A stretch of DNA of 27,399 bases from Chrysochromulina tobinii (lineage: Eukaryota > Haptophyta > Prymnesiales > Chrysochromulinaceae): positions 1 to 27,399 of the forward strand of contig JWZX01002686.1 in NCBI GenBank assembly GCA_001275005.1. The letters run 5' to 3'. Below, one piece after another: positions 8,504-18,542 of the stretch (the stretch's first letter is position 1; each line of letters starts with the position of its first letter). A model generated the notes under the pieces. The model was not told the DNA's origin and made no database searches. It saw only the letters and a list, made by a program, of their open reading frames with translations. The translations under genes and the position numbers were made by a program.

Positions 8504-9073
8504 TTTTTTCTGGAGCTTCGGCGATGTCGCTTCCGATTTCAGTAGGAATCTTGACACGTCACGTCAAGTCTAGTCGAAAACTGGCTCCATCCGTCAAACG
8601 CCGAGCACACATCTCGTTTCCGCTCGAAGAAGTTTCTCAACCCGTCCAAATGAAACTGTCATCAAGGATCGGAATGTGACACGTATGTCTGTCAACGAGC
8701 GTTATACAATTGTATGTCGATGACAGCGGAGAGGTTCCATGAGGTTCGACACCACGGCCAATTGACCACGGCTCCAGTTGCACGGATCGTCAAACGTCCT
8801 CACTGGAAAAGTATCGACGTGTACACGACGACAGTCTTCATCTTCATTGACTTGACTTGACTTGACTTGACTTGACATTCTTGACTTGACTTGACTTGAC
8901 TCATTGAAGACTGTCATCGACAAATCGTGTCATGACAGTGTTCTGCACACACTGGTCGATGACCATATGTCCTTGAAGCACTGTCATCGTCGATGGTGCG
9001 CGAAAGTCCACTACAATGTATCCGCCCAGCAAAACGCTCCCGTAAGTAAGTTGCAGCACCCACGAGAATTTCA
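8504..9073. promoter_or_regulatory. Divergent promoter region of GST and the 9074 gene
   Basis: The 570 bases between two divergent starts are AT-richer than the genes and full of repeated motifs. An ACGT-containing dyad, CTTGACACGTCACGTCAAG, lies at 8550-8568, about 50 bases upstream of the GST start. The motif CTGTCATC(G), in either orientation, recurs near 8656, 8718, 8911 and 8981. A TTGAC array lies at 8847-8900. A long frame from 8904 is open here but has no codon bias in this part. I assign a regulatory role by position and motif repetition only. Confidence 0.5.
8847..8900 (+). repeat. TTGAC pentamer array (6 + 4 copies)
   Basis: Six perfect TTGAC copies at 8847-8876 are followed by ATTC and four more at 8881-8900. 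The array is bracketed by an inverted pair: GACAGTCTTCAT on the left (about 8829-8840) and ATTGAAGACTGTC on the right (about 8903-8915). The whole can fold as a stem with the array in the loop. TTGAC followed by T matches the plant W-box core, but I cannot say that a WRKY factor exists here. Confidence 0.85.
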
Positions 9074-11730
9074 ATGCGGTGCTCGTCGCAGGCGGTGCCG
9101 ACGTCCGCTACGGACGGCCTCGCCGCCCTGCGCGTTCGTACCGACGAGCAGGGCTTCACGCTCTCCGACCTGCTCGCCATCGAGCGCGAACACATTGCGC
9201 GCGGTGGCAGGGTCGGCGCACCGTCCTCACACGAGCCGTCGCTCGAGGAGATGCGCGGGCTGCACGACCGCATGGTCGCCCAGCGCGAGGCGGGCCTCAC
9301 CGAGGACTGGGAGGCGATCGCACGCGCCAAGAAGCTGCGTGCCGCCTCGGCCGACGTTGCCTCGGAGCGCGCGCTCATGCTTCAGCGCATGGCCATGTCC
9401 AACCCTGCGAAGCTGCGACAGCTCGGCACGGCCGTGCAGGTCATCCACGAGCAGCCGCCGCCGCAGCAGGCGCCGCTCTCGCCGCGCGACGCCGTGGGTG
9501 CGCCCTCACGCACTGTGGGCACCGCCTCGTACTCAGCCAGCCACGCACGTGCCCTCCCCTCGGGCTTCCGGCGCGCACTGCGGCACGCACATTCGTGCGG
9601 CGGCCGGCTGTCGGCAGTGTCGATCCCATCGCCCGGCGGGAGCAGCTTGCACGACGCGCAGGGGCACCTGGACGGGCTGCGTCGGCAGGCGAGCACGCCC
9701 TCCGACAACTTCTCGATGCTCGACCCGACCTACTACCACGCGGCCACGACGCGTCAATACCATCAGCGTGCAGCCGAGTTCGACGAGTATGAGACGCCCG
9801 AGACGGCGCTCAGCCGGTATGCGACGCGCCCCCCCACCGCTGCTTCCGGGTATGCGACGCGCCCCCCCACCGCTGCTTCCGGGTATACGACACGACCCCC
9901 CACCAGCGGCGGCAGCGGCCGCGGTGGCGCCGCTGACCCATCCGCCCATGCGCCCGATGTGCGCACGGGTCTGCGACCGTCCTCGCGCCCGTTCACATCG
10001 CCCGAGGCGGCGGAGTACGGGCATGGAGGCGGCTCGCCGCCCGCGTCGCCGCCTCGCCGGAGTACCACCGCCGTCGGCGGCGTGCGAGCATCCACGCCGC
10101 ATGCCTCGGGGCGTTTGGCGCGCGCCGCCTCCGCCGCCGCCCTCGCCGGCGGCGGCGGTGCAGGTGCGCTGGCGGGGTCGGGGGCGGCGGGGGATGGGGG
10201 GCGGCGGGGCGACCGGTGTGGCAGCGGTTCTCCCATTCGAAGGCGCTCGCCGCGCGCCTCCAGCGGATGCATGCGGAGGTGGAGTCCCCGCCGCAACGCC
10301 CGCGCCGTGCCAACACCGCCGGGCCCTCGTCGCCACCCAAGTACGCCAACATCGCCGGACCCTCTGCCACGCGCCCACTACTACGCTCCACCACCGCCGG
10401 GCGCTCGTCGCCACCCAAGGTGTCGCCCCCGGGCGCTCTGAACCCTCGTGCCGCCTCGGCAGGTGGAGTGGGCCTCGGTGTCGGCGGCAGCGCCGGCGGT
10501 TACGACTCGGGTCGTGGCGGCGGTTACGACTCGGGTCGTGGCGGCGGTTACGACTCGGGTCGTGGCGGTGGCCTGCGCCCTCCCTCTGACCTGTCCGCAC
10601 CGTACGGCTCACGCACGGCGAGTCAGCCCGCTCTCTACACCCAGGGGCGCTGCCCCACGCCCTTGCATCCCAACGGCCACGCGGGCGCCCCTCTCGCCCC
10701 CGCCAGCCTCCAAACCTCCGCCACGTCCCACCCGGCCGCCACGTCCCACCCGGCCGCCACCGCCGGCAGTAGCGCCGGCGGAGGCACCGACGCCGCCGCC
10801 TGCGCCGTCGCGAGCGGTGGCAACGTGTCGCGTCGATCCGCCTCGGCCGCCTCGCTGCCGTCGCGCCCGCCATCGCGCACCGCCGATCGCCGCGCTCAGG
10901 AGCCTCACGCTGCGATCGTCGAGGCCGACGACAACCGGAGTGGTGGGCTCACCCCACCGCCTAACTCGCGCCCCCGCACACCCCACGGGCGCCATGAGGG
11001 GCGCCAAGGATCTGCGCTGCGACGCGCCGCGCCTCTGGAGTTTGGTCCCGAGTTTGGGTCGCCGCGCCCCTCGAGCGCCACGGCGGCTGACGAGGGAGAA
11101 CGGGTGCTCCCCCTGTCCGGACCCCTGCCTGGACTTTCTCGGGGTGCATTGCCCCAACCTGTCGGCGCGGTCGTCGTACGGCGCAGCCCTTCATCCGCCG
11201 CCGGCCGTGGCGTCGCCGAGGACGGCGAGGAAACCTTTCCGCCAGCGCAACCGCTGCCCTTCGCGCCACTTCCGGTCGCCCCGCCGCGCGCCGCCGCGGC
11301 CCGCGACGAGCGCCCCCCTGGCGCCCTCCCTGGCGCCCCCTCTGGCGTTGCCTCCGGCATCGGCGCCATGGGGTGGGGTTGGAGCGGCAGTGACTACCCA
11401 CTCGCCGCCGGCACCGCCTCGCTCAAGGCTGGTGCCTCCTCCTCAGCCGCTTCGCTCCTGAGCAGCCGACCGGCCGGTGGGCTCGGCCCCCTCCGGCTCC
11501 TCCCATTCGCACTCCCAATCGCACTCCCAATCGTGCCTCGGGCTCGCCAACCCGTCCGTCGCAAGCGTGCCGCATCCCACCTATGCAGGCGAGCGCCCGG
11601 CGCGCCGTCCGGAGCACTCGCGCCACTCGGCCGCCCCCGCCCCCTATGTGCCTCGCATGCCCGCCCCCTGTGCCGCCCTCGCCCCGCACGCACGCACACG
11701 CAAGGCCGAGCAACATCAACCTTGGGGCGA

Positions 11731-11769
<39 letters not shown>

Positions 11770-12367
11770 AGCGGCGGCGGGCAGCAGCGGTGGCGCCGAG
11801 TATGCGGCTTGGCAGTCCACCCACGGCGGTGCGGTGCAGCAGTGGCTTCAGCCCGAGCGCCAGGCACCCTCCAAGCCCTGGGCCCTGGACCACCTCGCCG
11901 ACGCCATCGCCGCCGACCTCGCCCACCTGCGAAAGGGTGCCCAGGACGGCGCGAGAGCTCAGGACGGCGCAAGAGCCCAGGACGGCGCTGGTGCCAGGGG
12001 TGGGGGCATGGTTCGAAGAGACTCGCCGCCGCGCTGTGGCTCGCCGCCGCGCGCCGCGCAGTACGATGCTGGCCTTTGCCCGTCGGGCGGCGGCGGCATG
12101 GCAGCCGGCGCACCAGGTAGCGCGCTCGTGGGCGGCGCGTCGGGCGGTTTGGCAGCCAGCCGCGGCGAGCTCAGCGCCCCATCCATCCCCGCGAGCCGAC
12201 CGGGCACCTCACCGCCCGTCGCCCTCATCATGACAGCCCATGGCGCGCGCCCTGCCACACCCTCGCACGCCACACCCACCGCGCCGGCCCTCTCCCACAA
12301 ACAGCCACAAGAGATTACCGGCTCCGCGTGCCCTCCACGTGGCCGTCCAGTGTCTCTCGACACATGA
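9074..12367 (+). CDS. Large low-complexity protein, two probable short introns or indels
   Basis: Three consecutive frames show strong G/C third-position bias and clearly belong to one gene: 9074 to about 10,100-10,220, then about 10,225 to 11,390-11,470, then about 11,466 to the TGA ending at 12367. The frame changes need removal of a segment of length 2 mod 3, then one of 1 mod 3. Candidate introns are 10082-10224 and 11390-11465, both GT-AG, but single-base assembly errors in G runs are equally possible. The N-terminal 130 residues are charged and helical (DEQGFTLSDLLAIEREHI; LHDRMVAQREAGLTEDWEAI) and may be the only folded part. The rest is Ala/Pro/Ser/Gly/Arg-rich with tandem peptides: YATRPPTAASG x3, GYDSGRGG x3, AQDGAR x3, a poly-Ala run and SHSHSQ. 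I recognise no family. It looks like a disordered scaffold or nucleic-acid-binding protein. Confidence 0.62.
9818..9905 (+). repeat. 33-bp coding tandem repeat, nearly three copies
   Basis: The unit encodes YATRPPTAASG and is repeated with starts at about 9818, 9851 and 9884; the third copy is diverged. The run of seven C in each unit makes this a hot spot for length change. It stays in frame. Confidence 0.85.
10498..10569 (+). repeat. 24-bp coding tandem repeat, three copies
   Basis: Three near-identical units encode GYDSGRGG. RGG-type glycine/arginine repeats are common in RNA-binding disordered regions; that role here is inference. Confidence 0.9.
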
Positions 12368-12603
12368 GCAAACGCCCGTTCTCCCCAGCGGGCAGGGACA
12401 CGACAACAACGCGATGGCGTACGAGGCGGGCCTCGTCGCTTACGCGAAGCGGACCTAGGGGGAGACGGAGACTGAGACTCGCGTGTATCGGAGATTTTTT
12501 CGGAAAGCCCTTCCGCATATGTAAAGAATGGAACGCAATGCGGTTGGTCGGCACACCCCGTAACAGATAACACATCGAGACGGTGCGAGCCCCGCCGGTT
12601 TGC

Positions 12604-14145
12604 ATGCGTTACCTGCGTGCGCAAGTTTATCAAAACACGGCGCGTTCGCACATGTGGACCTCTGACGTCGGTCGCACGGTCGGTCGCCCGACGGACTCTC
12701 TCACTCGCACAGAAGCACTCGCCGAGGTCGAGGCGCTCGCGCGCGATGCGCTGATCCGTATCGTGACTGAGAGCGGGCTGGGTGTCGCCGACCTCACGCT
12801 TCTTGCGCGACCAAGCGGCGCGCTCGAACTCTACGATGAAGACGATGCGATCGTGGCGGCGGCGAGGTGCGCGGCCGGTGCGGCTGGCGAGAAGGATGAG
12901 GCGGCCGACGACGCCATCGAGGTGCGCAGTGGTACGCATGGCGGTGCAGCTCGACGCCACCTCGCGCAGCTCTGGGTCGTGCTCGACGCAGTGCATGCCA
13001 CTCTGCATGATGGCACAAAGATGACGCAGCGTGAGCTCTGGTACCGGCTGAAGACAACAGGGCTCTTTTCGAGCCCGCAACAGGTGAACGAGCGCGTGCT
13101 TGACGCTTGCGCCGCCATCAGCTTCCGGTGCGGTACACCCTGCCCACGTGAGGCCCTTGGCATCACCGCCGCGCCGCGTGGCTCGATGACTGGATGCGTG
13201 ACGCTGCTGCCTTCCGCGGCGGCGGCGGCGGCGGCGGTGGCGCAGCCGCTCGACGCGAGCGTCTTCCAAGTGCCCGGCGACACCGAAGCCGTGCGCGCGC
13301 TCCGCTTCTGCCCGCGCATCCGCGCGCGCTGCGTGCTTGTTGTCGAGAAGGACTCCGTCTTCCGACGCCTCGTGGACGACCGGTTCGTCGAGCGGCTGCC
13401 TTGCGTGCTGGTGACGGCGTGTGGCTTCCCGGATCTCGCGACTCGCATGCTCGTGCGTGCACTCGTCGACTCACTTAAGGTGCCAGCCTTTGCACTGACC
13501 GACTACAACCCGCACGGCCTGTGCCTGATGCTCGCGTACAAGCACGGCACCGCACGCCTCGCGCTCGAGGCACGTGCATGCTGCCCTTCACTGCACTGGA
13601 TCGGGCTGCGCGCGGCCGACGTGGGAGCGGCGACGGAGGAGGACGATGCGAGCGGGCTGCCGCCGGATGCCTTTCAGCCGTTCACCGCCCGCGATCGCGC
13701 CGTGTGCGCTGGGCTGCGCCGCCGCCCGTGCGTCGCCCGCTCGCCTGCCCTCCTCGCCGAGGTCGGCGCGATGGAGGAACGCCAGTGCAAGGTCGAGATC
13801 GAGGCGCTCTACTGGCGCGGCCTCGGCTCACTCAGCGCGTTCCTCGAACGTAAGATCCTACGCGCCGAGGTCGAACATGCCGCCGAGGCCACTGAGGCCA
13901 CTGATGCCACCGAGGCCGAGGCCAACGACGCGCCATCCTCATCGTCCGATGACGACGGTGGCTGCAGCAGCGGCGAGTCGATGGCCATCGACGTGCGCCG
14001 CCGCTCGCAGCGGGCAGCTGCCCTCGGAGGCGGTGCGCACGGCGGCAGGCTCCTCGCGCGGGGCGATGCCGCGGGCGAGTCGGCGGAGGCGGAGGCGGAG
14101 GAGGACTGGCTGGACGAGGGGCCCGCGGAAGAGTGGGATTGGTGA
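12604..14145 (+). CDS. SPO11-2: SPO11 / topoisomerase VI subunit A-like, probably SPO11-2 type
   Basis: A single-exon gene for 513 residues. SPO11 makes the DNA double-strand breaks that start meiotic recombination, using a tyrosine that attacks the DNA backbone. The winged-helix (5Y-CAP) part carries MTQRELWYRLK with the presumed catalytic Y147. ALGITAAPRGSMTG (184-197) is the usual motif before the Toprim domain. The Toprim fold has VEKDSVFRRL with metal-binding E249, VTACGFPDLATRML (270-283), and LTDYNPHG with D300. N302 stands where many relatives have a second Asp. TQRE-x-x-Y and LGI-AA-RG suggest the SPO11-2 branch. Unusual are a poly-Ala insert (205-213) and an acidic C-terminal tail of about 90 residues ending in EEWDW. 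ATG at 12604 is the first in frame; ATG at 12652 is a good alternative. Confidence 0.9.
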   Translation: MRYLRAQVYQNTARSHMWTSDVGRTVGRPTDSLTRTEALAEVEALARDALIRIVTESGLGVADLTLLARPSGALELYDEDDAIVAAARCAAGAAGEKDEAADDAIEVRSGTHGGAARRHLAQLWVVLDAVHATLHDGTKMTQRELWYRLKTTGLFSSPQQVNERVLDACAAISFRCGTPCPREALGITAAPRGSMTGCVTLLPSAAAAAAAVAQPLDASVFQVPGDTEAVRALRFCPRIRARCVLVVEKDSVFRRLVDDRFVERLPCVLVTACGFPDLATRMLVRALVDSLKVPAFALTDYNPHGLCLMLAYKHGTARLALEARACCPSLHWIGLRAADVGAATEEDDASGLPPDAFQPFTARDRAVCAGLRRRPCVARSPALLAEVGAMEERQCKVEIEALYWRGLGSLSAFLERKILRAEVEHAAEATEATDATEAEANDAPSSSSDDDGGCSSGESMAIDVRRRSQRAAALGGGAHGGRLLARGDAAGESAEAEAEEDWLDEGPAEEWDW

Positions 14146-14353
14146 GAGAGAGAGCGTTCTCGAGGCAGCGCAGCGTCCCAGCAATGGCCGTTACAGACCC
14201 TCTGACGTGCAACTCGCAGCATTTTTCGAGTTCAAGGGGTTAGATAGTTGTACCTAAAAGCGATCCCCGTTCAGAGGCAATGAAAGACGGGCGGGGCTTC
14301 ATAACTTTTGCGCATCCACTTATGCGACGGGGTTGCCGTGTCTCGACAGGAAT

Positions 14354-17300
14354 ATGGTTGACGTTCTCACGCCAGCAGACGATGAGGCGCGCTGGCTTGC
14401 TGAGCGTCGCATGTTTCCAAAGGTTGGTCACACGCTCGGGCTGGTGGATCTGCCGAGCAACTCCCGTCCTGATCTAGCGGTGGCCATCCAGTTGCTGCCA
14501 CTGTTCGACCTGCGCAAGGTGGGGCGAGTGTCTCACGACGACTGGATGCGTGGCGTCAAAGCGCTTGGCGTCGATGGCCTCTCCGATCCAGGGCTATGGA
14601 GCGAACTCATCAGCTACTTTGATTCCGGTGGCACCAGAGAGGTGCACCTCAGTCAGATCGAGTGGGTGTTGCCGGTCGACCCGATGGTGGGCTTGCTCTT
14701 GGGCTCGCTCGTGCGTGCTGTCGTCCACGTCGCCGAGGATACGTGGAGCCTCAAGCGCAAGAGCAGCAGCCAGGCGTTCGCGGCGCAGTCCCGTGCGGTG
14801 CTCAACATGCGCCGCCGCATCCTCGAGCCCGCGATGCGTGGCTGGCGCGAGGTCATCAGCATGGATCGCCGCCTCGCCAACTTCTCCCGCCGATTGCTCC
14901 GGCACAGCGAGTGGCGCGCGCTGCGCGCGTGGTGTGCGCTCACCGACGAGCGCCGCGCCCTCGCACGCCTGTTCAAGCGCGCCATGAACCGCGAGCTGAC
15001 GGGCGCCTTCGATGCATGGGCCTCGAGTTCCGAGGAGGTAGCGGCGACTGCAGGCCTCCTAACTGCATGCCTCCTGACTGCATGCCTCCTAACTGCATGC
15101 CTCCTGACTGCATGCCGATCGAGGCGACCCGAACCAGGCTGCAAACCTCCCTGATTACATGCTGAGTGCCTCCCTAACTGCGTGCCTTGCGTGCCTCCCT
15201 GATTGCATGCTGAGTGCCTCCCTAACTGCTGCCTCCTTTGCCTCCCGGACTGCATGCCTCTTCATTGCATGCAGATCGAGGCGACCCGAGCCAGGCTGCG
15301 TTCCGTCGGCGCTCGGCTGCTCAACAGGACGCTCGTGCGCGCGTGGGGCACGTGGACGGGCGTAGCGTCGGCGCGTCGGCGCATGCAACTCGTCGCCACC
15401 CGCGCGCTGCTTGCCGCGAGCGTCCGAGCGATCAACCAGTGGCGAGCGGCCGTAGCAGAGCGACGACGGCTCCAAACTTTCATGCGGCGCGCGCTGCACG
15501 GCGGGCTGCACCGCGCGTGGGGCCGCTGGCTGGCGAGCGGTGACGAGCGACGCCAGAAGCAGGGCTTTGGGCGCCGCTGGCAGCATCGGAGCCTTGCGGC
15601 GGCGTGGCGCGCGTGGCATGCGCTCGCTGAGGAGCGCCTTCGCATGCGCGGTGTGCTCGGGCACGCGCTCAATCGCGAGCTGTCCCGAGTCTGGTTGGCC
15701 TGGCGCGAGCTGTGGACCAATTGGTGGACTGTTCGAGCGCGCTTGGCGATTGTGGCCAAACGGCTGCTGATGAAGTCGCAGCTGCGTGCGCTGAACGCAT
15801 GGGTGGATGCTCACGAGAGAGCGCGCCACGCACGTGAGCTCCTGCGTCGGTCGTTACTCCGATGCATGCGCGGGAGCCTTTCGCGCTGCCTCGAGCGCTG
15901 GCTGGAGCACCTTGGAGAGCGGCGGCGGCTGCAGCAGGTGGGGGGGCGGCTCCAGCATCGGGGACTGGCGCTCGGCTGGAGTGCGTGGCGGGCGGCCGTG
16001 GAGGAGCAGCACGCGGCGTGGCGGAGCATGCAGTGGGCGGCAGCTCGAGTGCTCACACCCGCGCTGTCGCGCGCGTGGTCCAGCTGGCTCGCGATGCTGG
16101 ACGGAACGCGCCAGCGCGCGCTCCATGCTCGCCGCCTCTTTGCGCGCGAGCAGCTGCGTGCATTCAATCAGTGGCTCGTCCTTGCCGAGGCGCGCCGCCG
16201 GCTGCGCCGCGCCTTGGGCGGTGGGCTCGTCCACGGCGCCCTTGGCCGTGCGTGGCGGCAGTGGATGGACGGACGCAACGCGCGACGACGCGTGCAGCGC
16301 TTCATGCGGCGGCTGACGAACCTGGGAGTTGGACGCGTCTGGACGACCTGGTGCGATTGGTGCGTCCAGCGCGCCGCCGCCATCTCTTCGGTGCGCCGAG
16401 TGGGCGCTCGACTGCGCAGCCCAGCCGTTGTTGGGCGCGCGTGGAGCCAGTGGCGCTCGACATGTCGCTCGATATATGAGCAGCGCCTGCGGCTGCAGGC
16501 AGTCGCGTGGCGCGCGCTGCACAATGGGCTGAGCCGCGCGCTCAACGCGTGGGTTGAAATGGCTGCCGATTCGCGACGGGTGGCGAGCATCATGTTCCGG
16601 GCTCTTCACAGCGCGCTCATTCACGCGTGGCTCGTCTGGCAGGCGGCGTCCCAAGACGGGCGGCGCATGCGAAGGGCCGGGCAGCGACTCCTTTCGAGTG
16701 GCGTGGCGCGCGCGTGGAACGCATGGCGAGCGCTCACCACGGCGCGCGCGCTCGAGCGGCGGCGGATGGTGCGCGTGCTCAGGGCAGCGCTCGTCCGTGC
16801 GCTGGGCCACTGGGCCCACGTTCACCGGCAGGTACGCCGGCTGCGCCGTCTCGGGCGCCGCATGCTGCACCGCAGCCTAAGTCGCGCGTGGGAGCAATGG
16901 GTGTCGGCGATCGCGGAGGCCGAGCGGCGGCGGCAGCTGGCCCGCCGCTCGCTTCAGAGGATCTTGAATGGGCTGCTCTCGCGCACGTTTGGCGCATGGG
17001 CCGATCTCGCGCGCATCTCGCGCGCAGCTCGCTCGGAGGTCGAGCGCATGCGACGCGCCGTGTTGGCACGCATGGCGCGGCGCATAGAGGTGATGGTGCT
17101 CCAAGCATGGCGTGCGTACGTCGCGGGGGTGCGCGCGATGCCCGCCGCTGACGAAGCCGCCGATGACGAAGCCGCCGATGTCGAAGCCGCCGATGATGAG
17201 GCCGATGATGAGGCCGAGCGGAGGGGCGCGCGTCGCCGCCTTGCGGATGGGGTCGATCTGAGCGACGAGGTGGTGCGGCTCGGTGCACAGCTCGCCCTCA

Positions 17301-18109
17301 CGCGCACCGAGCTCGCCAAGGTGAAGAAGTCCGCCGCGTGGAAGTACGAGCTCGCCATTGTGCGCGACGAGCTGCGCCGAGCGATCATCGCCTTGGCGAG
17401 GGCGGGCTCTCCATACCTCGCCGCCACGATCGCGGTGGCGAGTCGGGGGGGGGACGGCGGAAGGGCGAAGGGATCCCCAGCCTTGGCAGACGGCGCTGAG
17501 GGCGGCGGCGGCGGCGGCGACGGAGGTGGAGGAGCAGGTGCAGCTGGCGTCGTCGCGAGCGATGCCGAGCTCGACGAGGCTTTGCCTCGCGTTATCTCCG
17601 AGATCACGGGCGAGATTTTCGGCGAGGGCAGCTCGGCCTTCTCGACGCCTACCGGTACTGCGGAGCCTCGCCATCGGCAGCTCACCTACCCGCTTCGCCC
17701 ATCTTCGGCGGCAGGGTGGCACCCTCGCGACGCTGTGCGTGAGGCCCTCGAGCGCCGTGATGAGCGCCACGTGTCGCCGCCGCTCACAGCGTACTACACC
17801 GTGCCCGCCGGCGTGGGGTCAGGTCTACGCCAGTTCGCGATCCCGTCGCCCGTGGCGCTGGGGCCACTGCCCTCGGACGCGTGGGCCGTCGAGGGCGTGA
17901 GCGTGTCCATGGCTGTGCCCATGGCTGAGCGGCCCCCCACTCGTCCAGTCGGCCCCGCCTCGCCGCCCTTGTCGGGACCCTCGGCAAGTGTGGGAGCGCC
18001 ACGAGGGCCGTCGCCACGACAGCGTGCGCTCCACGAGATGGCGATGCAAATCGGGCAACGGCTCGACCGCGAGAGTGAGACGCTCCTCGGCGCCTGGGAG
18101 AGCGCGTGA
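14354..18109 (+). CDS. SFI1-like centrin-binding repeat protein, two exons
   Basis: Exons 14354-15037 and 15275-18109 give 1172 residues. GAG|GTAGCG and GCATGCAG|ATC fit GT-AG with phase 0, and the repeat pattern continues smoothly across the junction. From about residue 155 to 840 there are about 23 repeats of roughly 31 residues with the pattern Leu-x-x-Ala-Trp-x-x-Trp followed by Arg-rich helices (for example LVRAWGTW, LHRAWGRW, LSRAWSSW). This is the pattern of SFI1, which forms a long helix coated by centrin at spindle poles and basal bodies. The N terminus has a degenerate EF-hand-like pair (FDLRKVGRVSHDDW and FDSGGTREVHLSQIEW). After the repeats come an acidic DEAADDEAAD stretch, a coiled coil (about 880-930) and a Ser/Pro-rich tail. 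Start ATG 14354 is the first Met in frame. The SFI1 call rests on repeat architecture, which other WxxW helical proteins can share. Confidence 0.82.
15038..15274 (+). repeat. Intron of the SFI1-like gene, made of tandem repeats
   Basis: The 237-base intron contains four or more copies of an 18-base unit (TGCCTCCTAACTGCA / TGCCTCCTGACTGCA) at about 15053-15115, then a diverged set at 15160-15260. At 15106-15140 it holds a copy of its own 3' splice region plus the first bases of exon 2 (GATCGAGGCGACCCGA). In this copy the acceptor AG is CG. Stops in all frames show that it must be removed. Confidence 0.88.
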
Positions 18110-18542
18110 ACAGACCGGACGCACCGAGCACGCTCTCGGTCTCGCTTTATTCTCGCTGTGTGGGGCTGGCCGCGGCTGAACAAGGCTCTGGCTGGCCCCG
18201 GCAGTCCGGCCGGTCCGTGCGCGGTTCATGTGTCGTGCGTGGTGCGACTGGTGTCCGGTTACGCGATAGTCGTTACGCGACCCGAATCGAATAGTCTATG
18301 GCGAGATAAACGAAAGAAGTTGAACGGTTCGCTGATCCTAGCTGACCCTAAGCTGACCCGGGATGACAATCCGATCATCTCGTCCGGCCTCCCGGAGTCG
18401 CACTCGCCGTGGACAGTACGGCTACGTAATCGAATCAGAAATGAGAATATCCAACACTTTGTACCGTTCCTGCTATAGTACCGTACTGCACGCTCTGACC
18501 GCTCTACTAGCAGTGTACCAGCTACCAGGAGAACAGGAGCCG
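18110..18542. other. Convergent intergenic region
   Basis: Holds the 3' ends of the SFI1-like gene (+) and the ankyrin gene (-). AT content rises from 18260 to 18500. Small direct repeats occur (GTTACGCGA twice near 18260; CTGACCC twice near 18350). No coding frame with bias and no RNA gene seen. Confidence 0.5.

Noticed and set aside
10164-10224. Intron with the attractive donor CAG|GTGCGC in the 9074 gene
   Set aside because: Its length of 61 leaves the wrong downstream frame; nearby acceptors give the same problem.
8904-10589. 561-codon + strand frame
   Set aside because: Coding bias in this region is in another frame (9074 start); the translation is Arg/Pro/His-rich, as expected for a shadow, and begins inside the promoter repeats.
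9533-10873. 446-codon - strand frame
   Set aside because: Arg/Gly-rich shadow of the + strand low-complexity gene.
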